Shown here piece after piece: positions 37,125 through 46,405 of a stretch of DNA of 64,000 nucleotides (the first letter of the stretch is position 1; every line of letters begins with the position of its first letter). Source of the stretch: CAWFZT01 sp963820415. Its GTDB lineage: Bacteria > Chloroflexota > Anaerolineae > Anaerolineales > Anaerolineaceae. The DNA is taken from positions 558,001-622,000 of the forward strand of contig CAWFZT010000004.1 in the NCBI GenBank assembly GCA_963820415.1, read 5' to 3'. Under the pieces are notes generated by a model that was not told the origin of the DNA, searched no databases, and saw only the letters and a list, made by a program, of their open reading frames with translations. The position numbers and the translations under genes are program-made.

Positions 37125-38678
37125 CTATGGATTTAACTTTCCGGAAACCAGGTAACTCGTAAACATGAGGTCACCATTAGTAGACCGGTGTTCCTGGAGA
37201 ATACCACCGGGCCATTCATTTTCTATCTCAGGGAGACGATTTACATAATTTGGGGTAAGAATCCAGATAATCTTAGAACCAGGGCAACTATCTACGGTAA
37301 ACTTTTTACTTTCGGGAGAGATTACAACTGCCGTACGAGGCCAGGCAAGGAATGTTACTTCAGGATAGTTCAAGTCAAAGCCATCCGTTAAACCACAAGT
37401 GTTTACATCGGTAGGTAGCGAGGCAAGATAACGACTGACATAGACGACCGGTCGTGCAATCTTCATTGCCTGGATATAGTTATTCCAATCTACAACACCA
37501 AGCAAAGAGAAAAATAATAGTAAACTCAAAGACAGGAAAGGAGTGAGAACCTTCCAGGATAAGCGGTCGAAAATATTAAAAAATTCATTGAAAGCGAACG
37601 CAATTATTAATGCTGAAAAGGGAATAATCCCAACCAGACGAGCCCACGTGGGAGCATTTACAGTCAAGACACTGCCAGTAATTAAAATGAGGATAAATGA
37701 AGCAATCGTAATCAAGTACTCTGGTTTTCGGCGCCTGAAGATGGCTGTTCCCAATCCCAGGATCAACATGGGGGATATCAATGAGTTATACATTGGATGA
37801 GGATAATTACTTTGGGCGCTCAAGTCAGGATAATAATTAAACAAGAAAACAGAGTGCTTCAGTTGTTCCCAGGCGATCATCCAAAGATTATCAACTTTGT
37901 AGACAGTTTTTAAGTGCCTGATTACTTCTGGATCGAAAATAATAACCTCATTTGTGCGAGCCATATAATTAGACCAATTTGCAATCATATAGACCAAATT
38001 CGGGCCCAAAATAACTAAAAAGCCTAATCCCATTCCCAAGAACCCATTTCGATTGTCAATAATCCATTGGCGTTTATATAACCAAATGCACCCGAGGAAA
38101 ATCCCAATTATTGGGAGGATCACTCTTCCAGACGGATAAAGTACAAGGGTAATCCCCGTTAAAATTCCTGCAAAAACTAAGGATTTCTTTCGCCTTCCCT
38201 TTAATCCATCGACGAGGAAAAAGAGTGCAAAAAAACCAAAGAACCAGGGATCCATGTATGAGATAATTCTTGAATAATTAATGTGAGCAGGGGAAATGGC
38301 CATAATGATGGCTGTAATAATTGCCAAACGATGTTGATCGAACAATCTCCAAATTAAAAGGTAACTAGCCAGGATATTCAGCGTTCCCATTACCACTGCG
38401 ACGAAGTACAAACCGAAAAGGTTATCTCCGATCAGTTTTAAGCTGGCCACATAGGGAAGAAATGAAATACGGGGCATATAAAACCAACCAATACCGAATA
38501 TCCGCTGTTCAAGACCAAATAGATATTCTCGCACGCTCAACCCAATTGAAGCCATATCGGTACTCAGTTCTAGTGGGATATCATTTAATCGATAAACCCT
38601 GAGATAAAAAGCGAGAATTAAAAGTCCACACAGAATCAGAAGATGATGCCATTTGAATGAAGGTGACTCTTCATTCAA
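37125..38678 (-). CDS. GT39/ArnT-like membrane glycosyltransferase, second module
   Basis: 517 residues with about eleven membrane helices. It resembles residues 390-830 of the neighbouring large protein: SPSFKWHHLLILCGLLILA, then LRVYRLNDIPLELSTD (acidic catalytic loop position), INYSRIISYMDPWFFGFFAL and SGRVILPIIGI. It would transfer a sugar from a polyprenyl-phosphate donor outside the membrane. The frame is open upstream right to the TAA of the next gene, 2 codons before the apparent TTG start, and no ribosome site is visible, so it may be a severed C-terminal half of that protein. Confidence 0.8.
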   Translation of the reverse strand: MNEESPSFKWHHLLILCGLLILAFYLRVYRLNDIPLELSTDMASIGLSVREYLFGLEQRIFGIGWFYMPRISFLPYVASLKLIGDNLFGLYFVAVVMGTLNILASYLLIWRLFDQHRLAIITAIIMAISPAHINYSRIISYMDPWFFGFFALFFLVDGLKGRRKKSLVFAGILTGITLVLYPSGRVILPIIGIFLGCIWLYKRQWIIDNRNGFLGMGLGFLVILGPNLVYMIANWSNYMARTNEVIIFDPEVIRHLKTVYKVDNLWMIAWEQLKHSVFLFNYYPDLSAQSNYPHPMYNSLISPMLILGLGTAIFRRRKPEYLITIASFILILITGSVLTVNAPTWARLVGIIPFSALIIAFAFNEFFNIFDRLSWKVLTPFLSLSLLLFFSLLGVVDWNNYIQAMKIARPVVYVSRYLASLPTDVNTCGLTDGFDLNYPEVTFLAWPRTAVVISPESKKFTVDSCPGSKIIWILTPNYVNRLPEIENEWPGGILQEHRSTNGDLMFTSYLVSGKLNP

Positions 38679-38684
38679 ATGCTG

Positions 38685-41600
38685 TTAATTCGTTTCCTTT
38701 TTTCCAAACAGGGATAAGAAGAAAAACCCTAAGCCGATCAGCCACAGCCAGCGGATCAAGCTGTTTTCGCCAACTACCATGTAGAGGAACATAGAGCCAA
38801 AAGTGCACAAGAGACCAACGACCTTCACTAATCTACCGATAATCTGAGAATTGGTTTCTGGAACAGGCATACTCCGCACCCGGGGCAATTCATTCGACAA
38901 ATCCTTGTGTTCTTGTTCATTCATCTGGTTAGAAACATGTTTCTTATGAGTTGTGAGTAAGCCCCAGAGGATCGCGGCGATTATGAAAATCCCGCCTGCA
39001 ATCTCAAGACGTTGATTTTCTGAAATGGAATTAACCCAATCGATGGGTAAATTAAGTGCACCAATTTTTCCTTGATCCAGGATAATTTGCCCGAAATATG
39101 CCAACCCTACAACCACGAGAGGCAGAAGAAGAGTTATCGAGAGTGTAACAATTTGCTTAGTACTATACTTCGAGAGGTCAAATTTATTAAGATCGCCATA
39201 CCAACTATTTAAATTCGAAGTGAATTCATGCCAGGCCGCTCGCATGGTAACAATTATCCATTTTATTGTCCGTTTTGGGTGGACTACACGCCAGTTAATA
39301 CGGATTCTTGGCATTGCAACTATCATTTTTTTTCGCCAGGTAGATAGATCAAGAGACTGAATTACTCTTTTCCTTTTCCAGAGTACCCAGGTCAGTGCTC
39401 CAATGAATGAAATTCCGATATAAATAAAGCTGAATAATTTTAAGGTTGATTTTGGGAAGAGATATGTATCGGAAATAGGGCTTTGTGGAATAGGTACCCC
39501 CACAAAATAATAAGTGACCACATACTGATTCTGAATGGTGTATTCTCGTTCAATTCCTTCAGGCCAAAGAGCGCGAATAGCCTGTAATCGATCTTTATTC
39601 TCGGGAGACATTACCCAAACAAGGGATGGCCCTGAACAGGCCGTCAAATCTAAGTCGGGCCCATCCGTTTTTATATCTAAAATTTTTCGTGGCCAGACCT
39701 GGAAATATGTTTCACGAACTGACAGAAGAGGAGGCCCATTAAATAAACCACAGGCGGTAATATTCAATGGCAACCGACTAAGGTAACGCCCAATGTCTGC
39801 CATAGGAGCGCCATTTGACTGGACATAAGCATAATATTGGATCCAACTTGACCCCCCGACGATAACCAAAAGTATGACAACCAAAGAAGTCTTGAGGATT
39901 AAAAAGCCTTTATGGAAATATCCATTTCCTAATTCGAGCACTTGATCAATGGCTAATCCAATAATAAGCGCAACCACTGGAACAATTCCTACCATTCTTG
40001 GCCAAAACGGAGAATCAATCGTCAAAACACTTCCAAAAACAATCATCAACCCCATCCATATTAAGGTAAGGTAAACTCCAGGTTCTTTCCAACGCCTTAT
40101 AGTAGCTCCCAAACCCAGGATAATAAATGGAGAGATTAACGGACTAAACATAGCATGAGGATAACCAAATTGTGAGCTCGTATCGGAATAATAATTGAAC
40201 ATCAATAACGTTAGCCGTGTTTGGGTTAACACGATATCGAACACCGAAGTAACGTTGTATTTATTCAATAAATGCTTGATATTTGCTGGATTAAAAATAA
40301 ACACTTCCTGTGAACGTTCAACAAAATTTTGCCAATTAGTAATATCGAAGATCAGGCTTGGTCCCATAGCTATCATAAATCCCAGTGCAAATAAGACCAA
40401 TCCCTTTTTGTTTTCGGTAATCCACGGGCGACGAATGAAAAAAGTGATTACCAAGAAAACAGCGATAATCACTGGTGTCACTCTGCCCGAATAATACATG
40501 TTTATTCCAAAGGCCAGAAAGACCCCTGCTAACCCAAGGGATCCAGATCGGCGGCCTTTCAACCCATCTATAAAGAAAAATAACGCAAAAATACAGAAAG
40601 GCCATGGATCCATGTTTCCGGTAGTGATACGCGAAAAATGAATGTGAAGGATGTTTATGGCTATCAGGCTTGAAGTTATTGCAGCCAGTCGATGACTATT
40701 GAATAACCTCCAGATTAATAAATAGAACGCCAAAATGCTAAACAATCCACCGATCACAGCTGCCATCTGGAGGCCAAATATATTATTGCCAAAAACTAAC
40801 ATCGAAAAAGCGGTAGGCAAGAAACCAATCTTCGGGATGGTCATTGAGGTGTTGTCAAAAATATTTGGATCGTTCCCCAAGAGAAAGTTTCTGGCTTGAA
40901 TGCCATAGGAGGCGTTATCTCCATGAAGATCTTCTGGTAACGTGCCCACCTGGTAAAAACGTAACCAGAAAGCGATCCCAAGGATAAGCGCCAGGATAAC
41001 CCAATTCTTCCATTGAAAGCGCGGCGATTCTTCTGCATTTGGGTGTAAGTGCTGGGATAATGCAGGCAATGAGACTTGAGAAAGAATGAACAAGATTAAG
41101 CCAATTACCCAGAGAACACGAATGAAGCCTGTTTCGTTGAATTCAATATAGGACAGGAAAGAAATTACCATAATAATAACAGAACCGATTAATAAGCAAA
41201 AACGGATCGGATTGTAGCGAGTAGATGAGATTTTGAAAGTTTTTAATTGGGCGATTTTTCCATTTACGCCAGGGATAGTCGGAGAAGTAAACATCCAGAT
41301 TGCCATGGAGATTACGAAAATAATGACGCCTAACCATAATCGAGAGCTCTCAGGCAGAGCATTCAGCCAATCCCAGTTCAGTGTTATCCCATCTCCTCTT
41401 GTGACATTAAAAATCGTTTGAGCCAGATAAGCAAGCAGGATAGCAAAAAGTGGCCAGGCCAGAAATGAGGCGACCTTTCTTATTTGCGCCATCGAGAAAT
41501 TGGACAGCATCCATGAATTGAGCGCGTTCATCCATTTTGTGATTGGTTTATATTCAGGCCAGGTAATTGTCAGGAAGGAGTGGCTTCCTTCTATTCCGGA

Positions 41601-42017
41601 ATCGCTGTACTGTCGCGCAAAGGATTGATCTATGGGTTCAGATTGGTGAATCTCTTCGCCATTATCCAGAGAAGTACGCATGACAGACTCGGTTTTATCC
41701 CTTTCCATTACAATGTTATTTGCCTGGTGATTAGTTCGAACTATATTATCCTCTTGCTGCCTTGTTCTGGAGGGTTGCTCATTGAGGTTATCCAGATCGG
41801 ACCCTTTCTTGATCCTTTTTATAAAGAAATAAAAAAGATATCCTGATGCGACTAATAGCATAATTGAACCGGCGGTCAACCAATGTGCTTTGCTCTTCAG
41901 GAAGGTTGATATTGAGCTGAGACTTATGCGAAATTGAGTTTGATTATGCAAGTAAATCCCCAGATCAGCATAAATGGAAAAATATAGAATGCATAATTCA
42001 TGACCTTTAGAATCCAT
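38685..42017 (-). CDS. Large GT39-like membrane glycosyltransferase with repeated membrane modules
   Basis: 1110 residues. After a poorly defined N-terminus (start uncertain) comes a membrane module (ILLAYLAQTIFNVTRGDGI; LNALPESSRLWLGVIIFV), then a GT39 module (WLRFYQVGTLPEDLHGDNAS; IHFSRITTGNMDPWPFCIF; YYSGRVTPVIIAVF), a long extracytoplasmic loop, and near 980-1110 a second membrane module (LAYFGQIILDQGKIG; SISENQRLEIAGGIFII) ending FFLSLFGKKETN. The next gene starts in the same frame after a single TAA. Together they form module-GT-module-GT. Function: transfer of sugars from lipid carriers to surface polymers or proteins. Confidence 0.8.
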   Translation of the reverse strand: MDSKGHELCILYFSIYADLGIYLHNQTQFRISLSSISTFLKSKAHWLTAGSIMLLVASGYLFYFFIKRIKKGSDLDNLNEQPSRTRQQEDNIVRTNHQANNIVMERDKTESVMRTSLDNGEEIHQSEPIDQSFARQYSDSGIEGSHSFLTITWPEYKPITKWMNALNSWMLSNFSMAQIRKVASFLAWPLFAILLAYLAQTIFNVTRGDGITLNWDWLNALPESSRLWLGVIIFVISMAIWMFTSPTIPGVNGKIAQLKTFKISSTRYNPIRFCLLIGSVIIMVISFLSYIEFNETGFIRVLWVIGLILFILSQVSLPALSQHLHPNAEESPRFQWKNWVILALILGIAFWLRFYQVGTLPEDLHGDNASYGIQARNFLLGNDPNIFDNTSMTIPKIGFLPTAFSMLVFGNNIFGLQMAAVIGGLFSILAFYLLIWRLFNSHRLAAITSSLIAINILHIHFSRITTGNMDPWPFCIFALFFFIDGLKGRRSGSLGLAGVFLAFGINMYYSGRVTPVIIAVFLVITFFIRRPWITENKKGLVLFALGFMIAMGPSLIFDITNWQNFVERSQEVFIFNPANIKHLLNKYNVTSVFDIVLTQTRLTLLMFNYYSDTSSQFGYPHAMFSPLISPFIILGLGATIRRWKEPGVYLTLIWMGLMIVFGSVLTIDSPFWPRMVGIVPVVALIIGLAIDQVLELGNGYFHKGFLILKTSLVVILLVIVGGSSWIQYYAYVQSNGAPMADIGRYLSRLPLNITACGLFNGPPLLSVRETYFQVWPRKILDIKTDGPDLDLTACSGPSLVWVMSPENKDRLQAIRALWPEGIEREYTIQNQYVVTYYFVGVPIPQSPISDTYLFPKSTLKLFSFIYIGISFIGALTWVLWKRKRVIQSLDLSTWRKKMIVAMPRIRINWRVVHPKRTIKWIIVTMRAAWHEFTSNLNSWYGDLNKFDLSKYSTKQIVTLSITLLLPLVVVGLAYFGQIILDQGKIGALNLPIDWVNSISENQRLEIAGGIFIIAAILWGLLTTHKKHVSNQMNEQEHKDLSNELPRVRSMPVPETNSQIIGRLVKVVGLLCTFGSMFLYMVVGENSLIRWLWLIGLGFFFLSLFGKKETN

Positions 42018-42040
42018 TCCTCTAATTCTTAAGGAAGGAT

Positions 42041-45000
42041 TTATTTTGCCACTGTCACCTTAAAAATAGTAGCCATTTTTGGAGTGTCATCACCAAAGAC
42101 AATCTGCAGCATGCCCTGGTTGACCATTTCCTGGAACTTGGCGATCCCTTCAGGAGCATAATAAGCTCGCTCAAGATCAGAAATGACAATATATTGCACC
42201 TGATAGCGTTGTAAAAATTCAAGCGCAGATTGTATATCCTGAGTATTATAAAAATTGTCGACTTCGGTGATGCGATTATCGATGATTGAGCCATCCAACA
42301 GCGAATTCTGCTGGCGCATATGCCAGCTCCAGCCGATGACAGAAGGCAACCCCGTATAAATTGAATAGCGTGAACCCCAGCGGTATTCTTGGGTGTGCCC
42401 CTCCACAATGACGGGTGAACCGAAGATATTATCCTGCATGTACTGGATCCCGGCCGCATCCAAAGTTATATTGATCTTTTTATTGTCATCCATATAGATC
42501 GCAGGGGTCTGTCCAGTCGGGTCACTGGCGTCACCCAACATATATTTCGCCCCATCCAGGGTGTGAGGTGGGTTTTGGATGTCTGGCCAGCGGTCGGTTA
42601 TTTTCTTGGGGGTTGCGATCAATGGATAACTGGCCGCGCTAAGGACGATCAAGGCCAGAATGAATAGCCAGGCTGTGCTAATCCGGCGAGGCCAACGAGG
42701 CAGTCCGGTAAACAGATCAACCAACCCAAGGCTTGTGGCGATGCCGAAGAAAAACCAGGCCTGGTCATAGAAGCGAAAAACCGTATTCGAACGGCCGACA
42801 TCATCTTTTAAAACTACGACTTCTACTAATAAAGACAGTGAAAGCCCGATCGCAAACAAGATCCAGGTAGTTCGGCGCAGGATTGGGGACCCAGGTTTAA
42901 AGAATGCAGAATATAAAATGACTGCCAGGAGTGGCAGGCCAATGGCCAGAACCTGATAATCCCAAATCCATAACCAAATCAAAACTGTTGCGACCGCCAG
43001 AAACAAGATAGTCATCCTGAGATAATGCCTGTTAAAAACGCCTTGCTTGTGTGGGGAAAACCTCCTTCGATAAGCAATTTTGAAATCAGGGAAAAGATCC
43101 TTGATTAATAAGCTCGCCATCACGAACAGCGCGAAACCGAATACAAAAATATAATCAACAAAGGGGGTTCTGGCGCCTTTCCAAAAATCTAATGAAACGT
43201 ATTCGGTATGGAACCACTCTGAAAAGGGCCAGTATAAGACCGAAACAATTCCAAACAATAAAATTTCATATCCTAAAGCGACTTGAATAAAATGTCGAAT
43301 GGAGCCTGTTCTGGTACGCCAGACCCCCCACAGAAGCACCAGCGCGCCTAACCCAAGGAAGGTTGGATAGTCCCAGGTGTGAGAGGCATGGAAAATGCCT
43401 AAACACAGGCCACCCAATAACAAAGTGATAATCCTGCTGGCCCATTTCATTTTTGATAAAGGGCACAACCACAAACTTACCATCCAACCCAAGGCCAGGC
43501 CATAGAATGGCATGGTCAGCAAATGGGGATGCAAATCTCCATATAAAAACGTGAAATATGGGAATTCCGCGATGGGGGTATCTGGCCCATTGTGAAGGAT
43601 AGGGCGAGAGGCGTCAAAGTACCAGCGCCCGTTATCTCCGGGTAATTTTGCCTGCCCGGTCAAGACCTGTACGGCTCCGCCAATGACTGCACCGGCCCTC
43701 TCAATTGGAGACGTGATATTTCCATTAGGAAGGGTAACTTCTGGCAAATAATTCCAGAACTCGCGTACCATGTATAAATTCCCCAACAATAGAACCGCGA
43801 TTAACGCGATAATACCTGCCAGATAAGGCAGTCCTTTATGTAGCAAGGTTGATTTCGTTTCATTAGCGGGGGATAATGGCTCTTCCCCCATGGGGTCAAT
43901 CTTGCTCTCCTCCGGTTGATTTCGGAGGCCGGCAATCAGATTAAAACCTACGCAAAATATGCCAATTCCTGTCATGGCAAACCAGCTCGGCAGGATCAGG
44001 TTATAGGCGATAGATGGGATAATTCCCAAGATTTTAGTTGGTATGGCGGCAATGACGTATCCGAAATAATAATAATTGATATAGTGGCCTGAAAACCACG
44101 GATTTTCAGGTGGGAAATAGACTGCTTTCAGGACGGCATTAAAAAATGAAAAATCCATGGGTTTTTCGCCGCCCAGCCAGGGATTCCACAGATCAGGATT
44201 ACCGACCCGTATATTAAGATCGAGGAGAAAAATGACCAGGAAGATAGATTCGATTAACAGGATATGTTTCCAGTTTGAACGGATGTAGGCCAGTAACTCC
44301 TTGCGCTGGCGGAAAGCCAATCCGGCGCTTAAAACCAGGATCAAAACGAGGCACACCCCGATTGTCAATTGGGTAAACGGTAAAATTTTCAAACTGCCCA
44401 GGACCCAGGCCAGCCAGGCCATCAATAACAATCCAGCCATGCGCACCAGAGGATAGCCACGGTCTGGAAGCCTTGAAAAAGCCGTGAAAACAAATGGGAA
44501 GACCAACCAACCTAAAAGGAGTAAGGCCACGTACCAGGCAAATCCCCCGAATACTTCATTGGAGTTGATTAGCGCGTTTCGGTCAAACATCGATAACCAT
44601 GTCCCTCCGCTGGCTTGTGCGGCGAGCCGGTCCGGAGGAAGCTGCATGGCAGTGGGAGCTTCAGTGTAAACTAACGGCGTTTGGAAGATGACCTGATCTA
44701 AATTGACACTATCGAGAAGCGTTTTAACATAGTCAGTCGAAAAATCTTTCGATTTTTTAAATATGAGAACTTTGGGATGATCGTAAACAGTAAATGATTC
44801 ATCTGCGCTTTGGTCGGATATGGACAACAGGCCAAGGTTAGGTGAACTTTCGAAAGTTGCCACCAGGTCAAAACCCAGCGGGCTCTTGAAAGGGGGTTCA
44901 AGCCCATAAGCGCGGTTTTCCAGGGCATCACCGCTGCAATTGCAATTGAACAGAGCCTGATAATATTTCAACGTCATCGGATATCTTAGGGGCAGCCTGG

Positions 45001-46381
45001 GCATGGCGTCGTAAGCCCGGTTCGAGGGGATGACAATATAATCGCTTTCAGACAGAATCTTGACCATTAAGTCGCGCTTTTGGGGCGTGTCGGGTTCATA
45101 GAGCTCAAGATTCATGGGTGTGTAAATCCCCCCCAGAGGGTTGTACTGGTCAATGCTTAATGGCAAAGCATCGTCCCAGGATGTTTCCAGGGTGTAAGGT
45201 TCGCCAAGCAATGTAAGCGGCTTCCCGTCGGTTATTTCATAGCGGATGGTATAAGTCTTACCGCCGGTCAACTGAACAGAGGAAAATGTAAAAGTTGGCG
45301 AGAAATGAAGACCTGGCTGAGTGAAATTTATTTTTTGCGAGGTTTGTGCGAGAGGATTTTGGTTGTCCCCAGTATTGAAAATACTTACTTTCAGCGTCGT
45401 TTCTGCGGGTACAAAAACCTGGTGGAACTGGCCAATTTCCAGGCGGTTCAACTTGATGGCTTTGGTTGGTTTAAAAGAAAATGTCCGTTCCTGGACGCCA
45501 GGAGCCTGGTTCTGCAGGTTCCAATCCAGGGGTATACCCGGATCATCCTGGTTCTCATTCCGCAGTTTTATCTCTGAAATAGAGAATTGGCTGCTGTTCT
45601 GGATTTTGTAGTAAAAGTAATAAGTCTGATCCGGGCTGAGGTTTACGTCGCCAAAACTAATAACCTGTTTTCCATCCTGGATGTCGTCAATTAGAGATAA
45701 ACGTCCTTCGGTGACAAGATCGTTGCCTTTTTCATCCCGCGCCAGGCGGAAGTACAGGTAGACGCCTATTTGACGGATATCTGTGGTCGTGAAAGAGGAA
45801 GCTGTTCCCGTTTGCAGCACGTGAATATCCGTTGTTGCGGAATCGCCTGGTGTAATCACCTGGCCATTACCGATCGAAATCGGGTAAGTGTGATTGCCCT
45901 GCGGGGATTCAACCGTTATATCGAGCGGTCCGGCAATGTTTTCCAACATCCACCGTGAAGCCGCAATGCGGGTGATGGGCCGGAGATAAATCTGGGAAAA
46001 TGCAATTGCATAACCATAAGTTCCTGCCAGTACAATGACGAACGCCAACAACGCTGTTGCGCCGCGCCAGACGCTGCGGAAAGCAGAGAATTGCAGGGAA
46101 AGTTTAAAACCATTGGCCAGCAGCTTTGCCCGGCTTTCATGTGTCCGGTCATAGATTTCCAACAAAGCCCAGGCTGCGAAAAGGATTATGAAAGGATAAA
46201 TCGGCATAAAATAGCGCATGTAGCGCCAAAATTGTAAATTTTGCCAGACGAAATAGGCGCCAACCCAGGTGAATGGCAAAAGATGAGCGCGCCACTCTCC
46301 TTTCCACATTCGCCAGCCGGCCCAGGCCCAACCCAACCAGCCTGCCAGTCCCAGCGGGATTCCCAAACCCCACACCACCAT
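42041..46381 (-). CDS. DUF2298 / GT39 membrane protein, main part
   Basis: 1446 residues from the ATG at 46381 (MVVWGLGIPLGLAGWLG). The first 650 residues complete a PMT-like glycosyltransferase started by the preceding frame, including a large extracytoplasmic region. From about 700 the DUF2298 domain follows: DLWNPWLGGEKPMDFSFFN, GHYINYYYFGYVIAA, FTFLYGDLHPHLLTMPF and NTVFRFYDQAWFFFGIA. DUF2298 proteins are membrane glycosyltransferase-like. The frame is open back through a TGA (46406-46408) into the upstream gene, so this is probably the body of one 1878-residue protein. Confidence 0.85.
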   Translation of the reverse strand: MVVWGLGIPLGLAGWLGWAWAGWRMWKGEWRAHLLPFTWVGAYFVWQNLQFWRYMRYFMPIYPFIILFAAWALLEIYDRTHESRAKLLANGFKLSLQFSAFRSVWRGATALLAFVIVLAGTYGYAIAFSQIYLRPITRIAASRWMLENIAGPLDITVESPQGNHTYPISIGNGQVITPGDSATTDIHVLQTGTASSFTTTDIRQIGVYLYFRLARDEKGNDLVTEGRLSLIDDIQDGKQVISFGDVNLSPDQTYYFYYKIQNSSQFSISEIKLRNENQDDPGIPLDWNLQNQAPGVQERTFSFKPTKAIKLNRLEIGQFHQVFVPAETTLKVSIFNTGDNQNPLAQTSQKINFTQPGLHFSPTFTFSSVQLTGGKTYTIRYEITDGKPLTLLGEPYTLETSWDDALPLSIDQYNPLGGIYTPMNLELYEPDTPQKRDLMVKILSESDYIVIPSNRAYDAMPRLPLRYPMTLKYYQALFNCNCSGDALENRAYGLEPPFKSPLGFDLVATFESSPNLGLLSISDQSADESFTVYDHPKVLIFKKSKDFSTDYVKTLLDSVNLDQVIFQTPLVYTEAPTAMQLPPDRLAAQASGGTWLSMFDRNALINSNEVFGGFAWYVALLLLGWLVFPFVFTAFSRLPDRGYPLVRMAGLLLMAWLAWVLGSLKILPFTQLTIGVCLVLILVLSAGLAFRQRKELLAYIRSNWKHILLIESIFLVIFLLDLNIRVGNPDLWNPWLGGEKPMDFSFFNAVLKAVYFPPENPWFSGHYINYYYFGYVIAAIPTKILGIIPSIAYNLILPSWFAMTGIGIFCVGFNLIAGLRNQPEESKIDPMGEEPLSPANETKSTLLHKGLPYLAGIIALIAVLLLGNLYMVREFWNYLPEVTLPNGNITSPIERAGAVIGGAVQVLTGQAKLPGDNGRWYFDASRPILHNGPDTPIAEFPYFTFLYGDLHPHLLTMPFYGLALGWMVSLWLCPLSKMKWASRIITLLLGGLCLGIFHASHTWDYPTFLGLGALVLLWGVWRTRTGSIRHFIQVALGYEILLFGIVSVLYWPFSEWFHTEYVSLDFWKGARTPFVDYIFVFGFALFVMASLLIKDLFPDFKIAYRRRFSPHKQGVFNRHYLRMTILFLAVATVLIWLWIWDYQVLAIGLPLLAVILYSAFFKPGSPILRRTTWILFAIGLSLSLLVEVVVLKDDVGRSNTVFRFYDQAWFFFGIATSLGLVDLFTGLPRWPRRISTAWLFILALIVLSAASYPLIATPKKITDRWPDIQNPPHTLDGAKYMLGDASDPTGQTPAIYMDDNKKINITLDAAGIQYMQDNIFGSPVIVEGHTQEYRWGSRYSIYTGLPSVIGWSWHMRQQNSLLDGSIIDNRITEVDNFYNTQDIQSALEFLQRYQVQYIVISDLERAYYAPEGIAKFQEMVNQGMLQIVFGDDTPKMATIFKVTVAK

Positions 46382-46405
46382 GTTGCTCCAGGCATAGGTG
46401 ATCGG

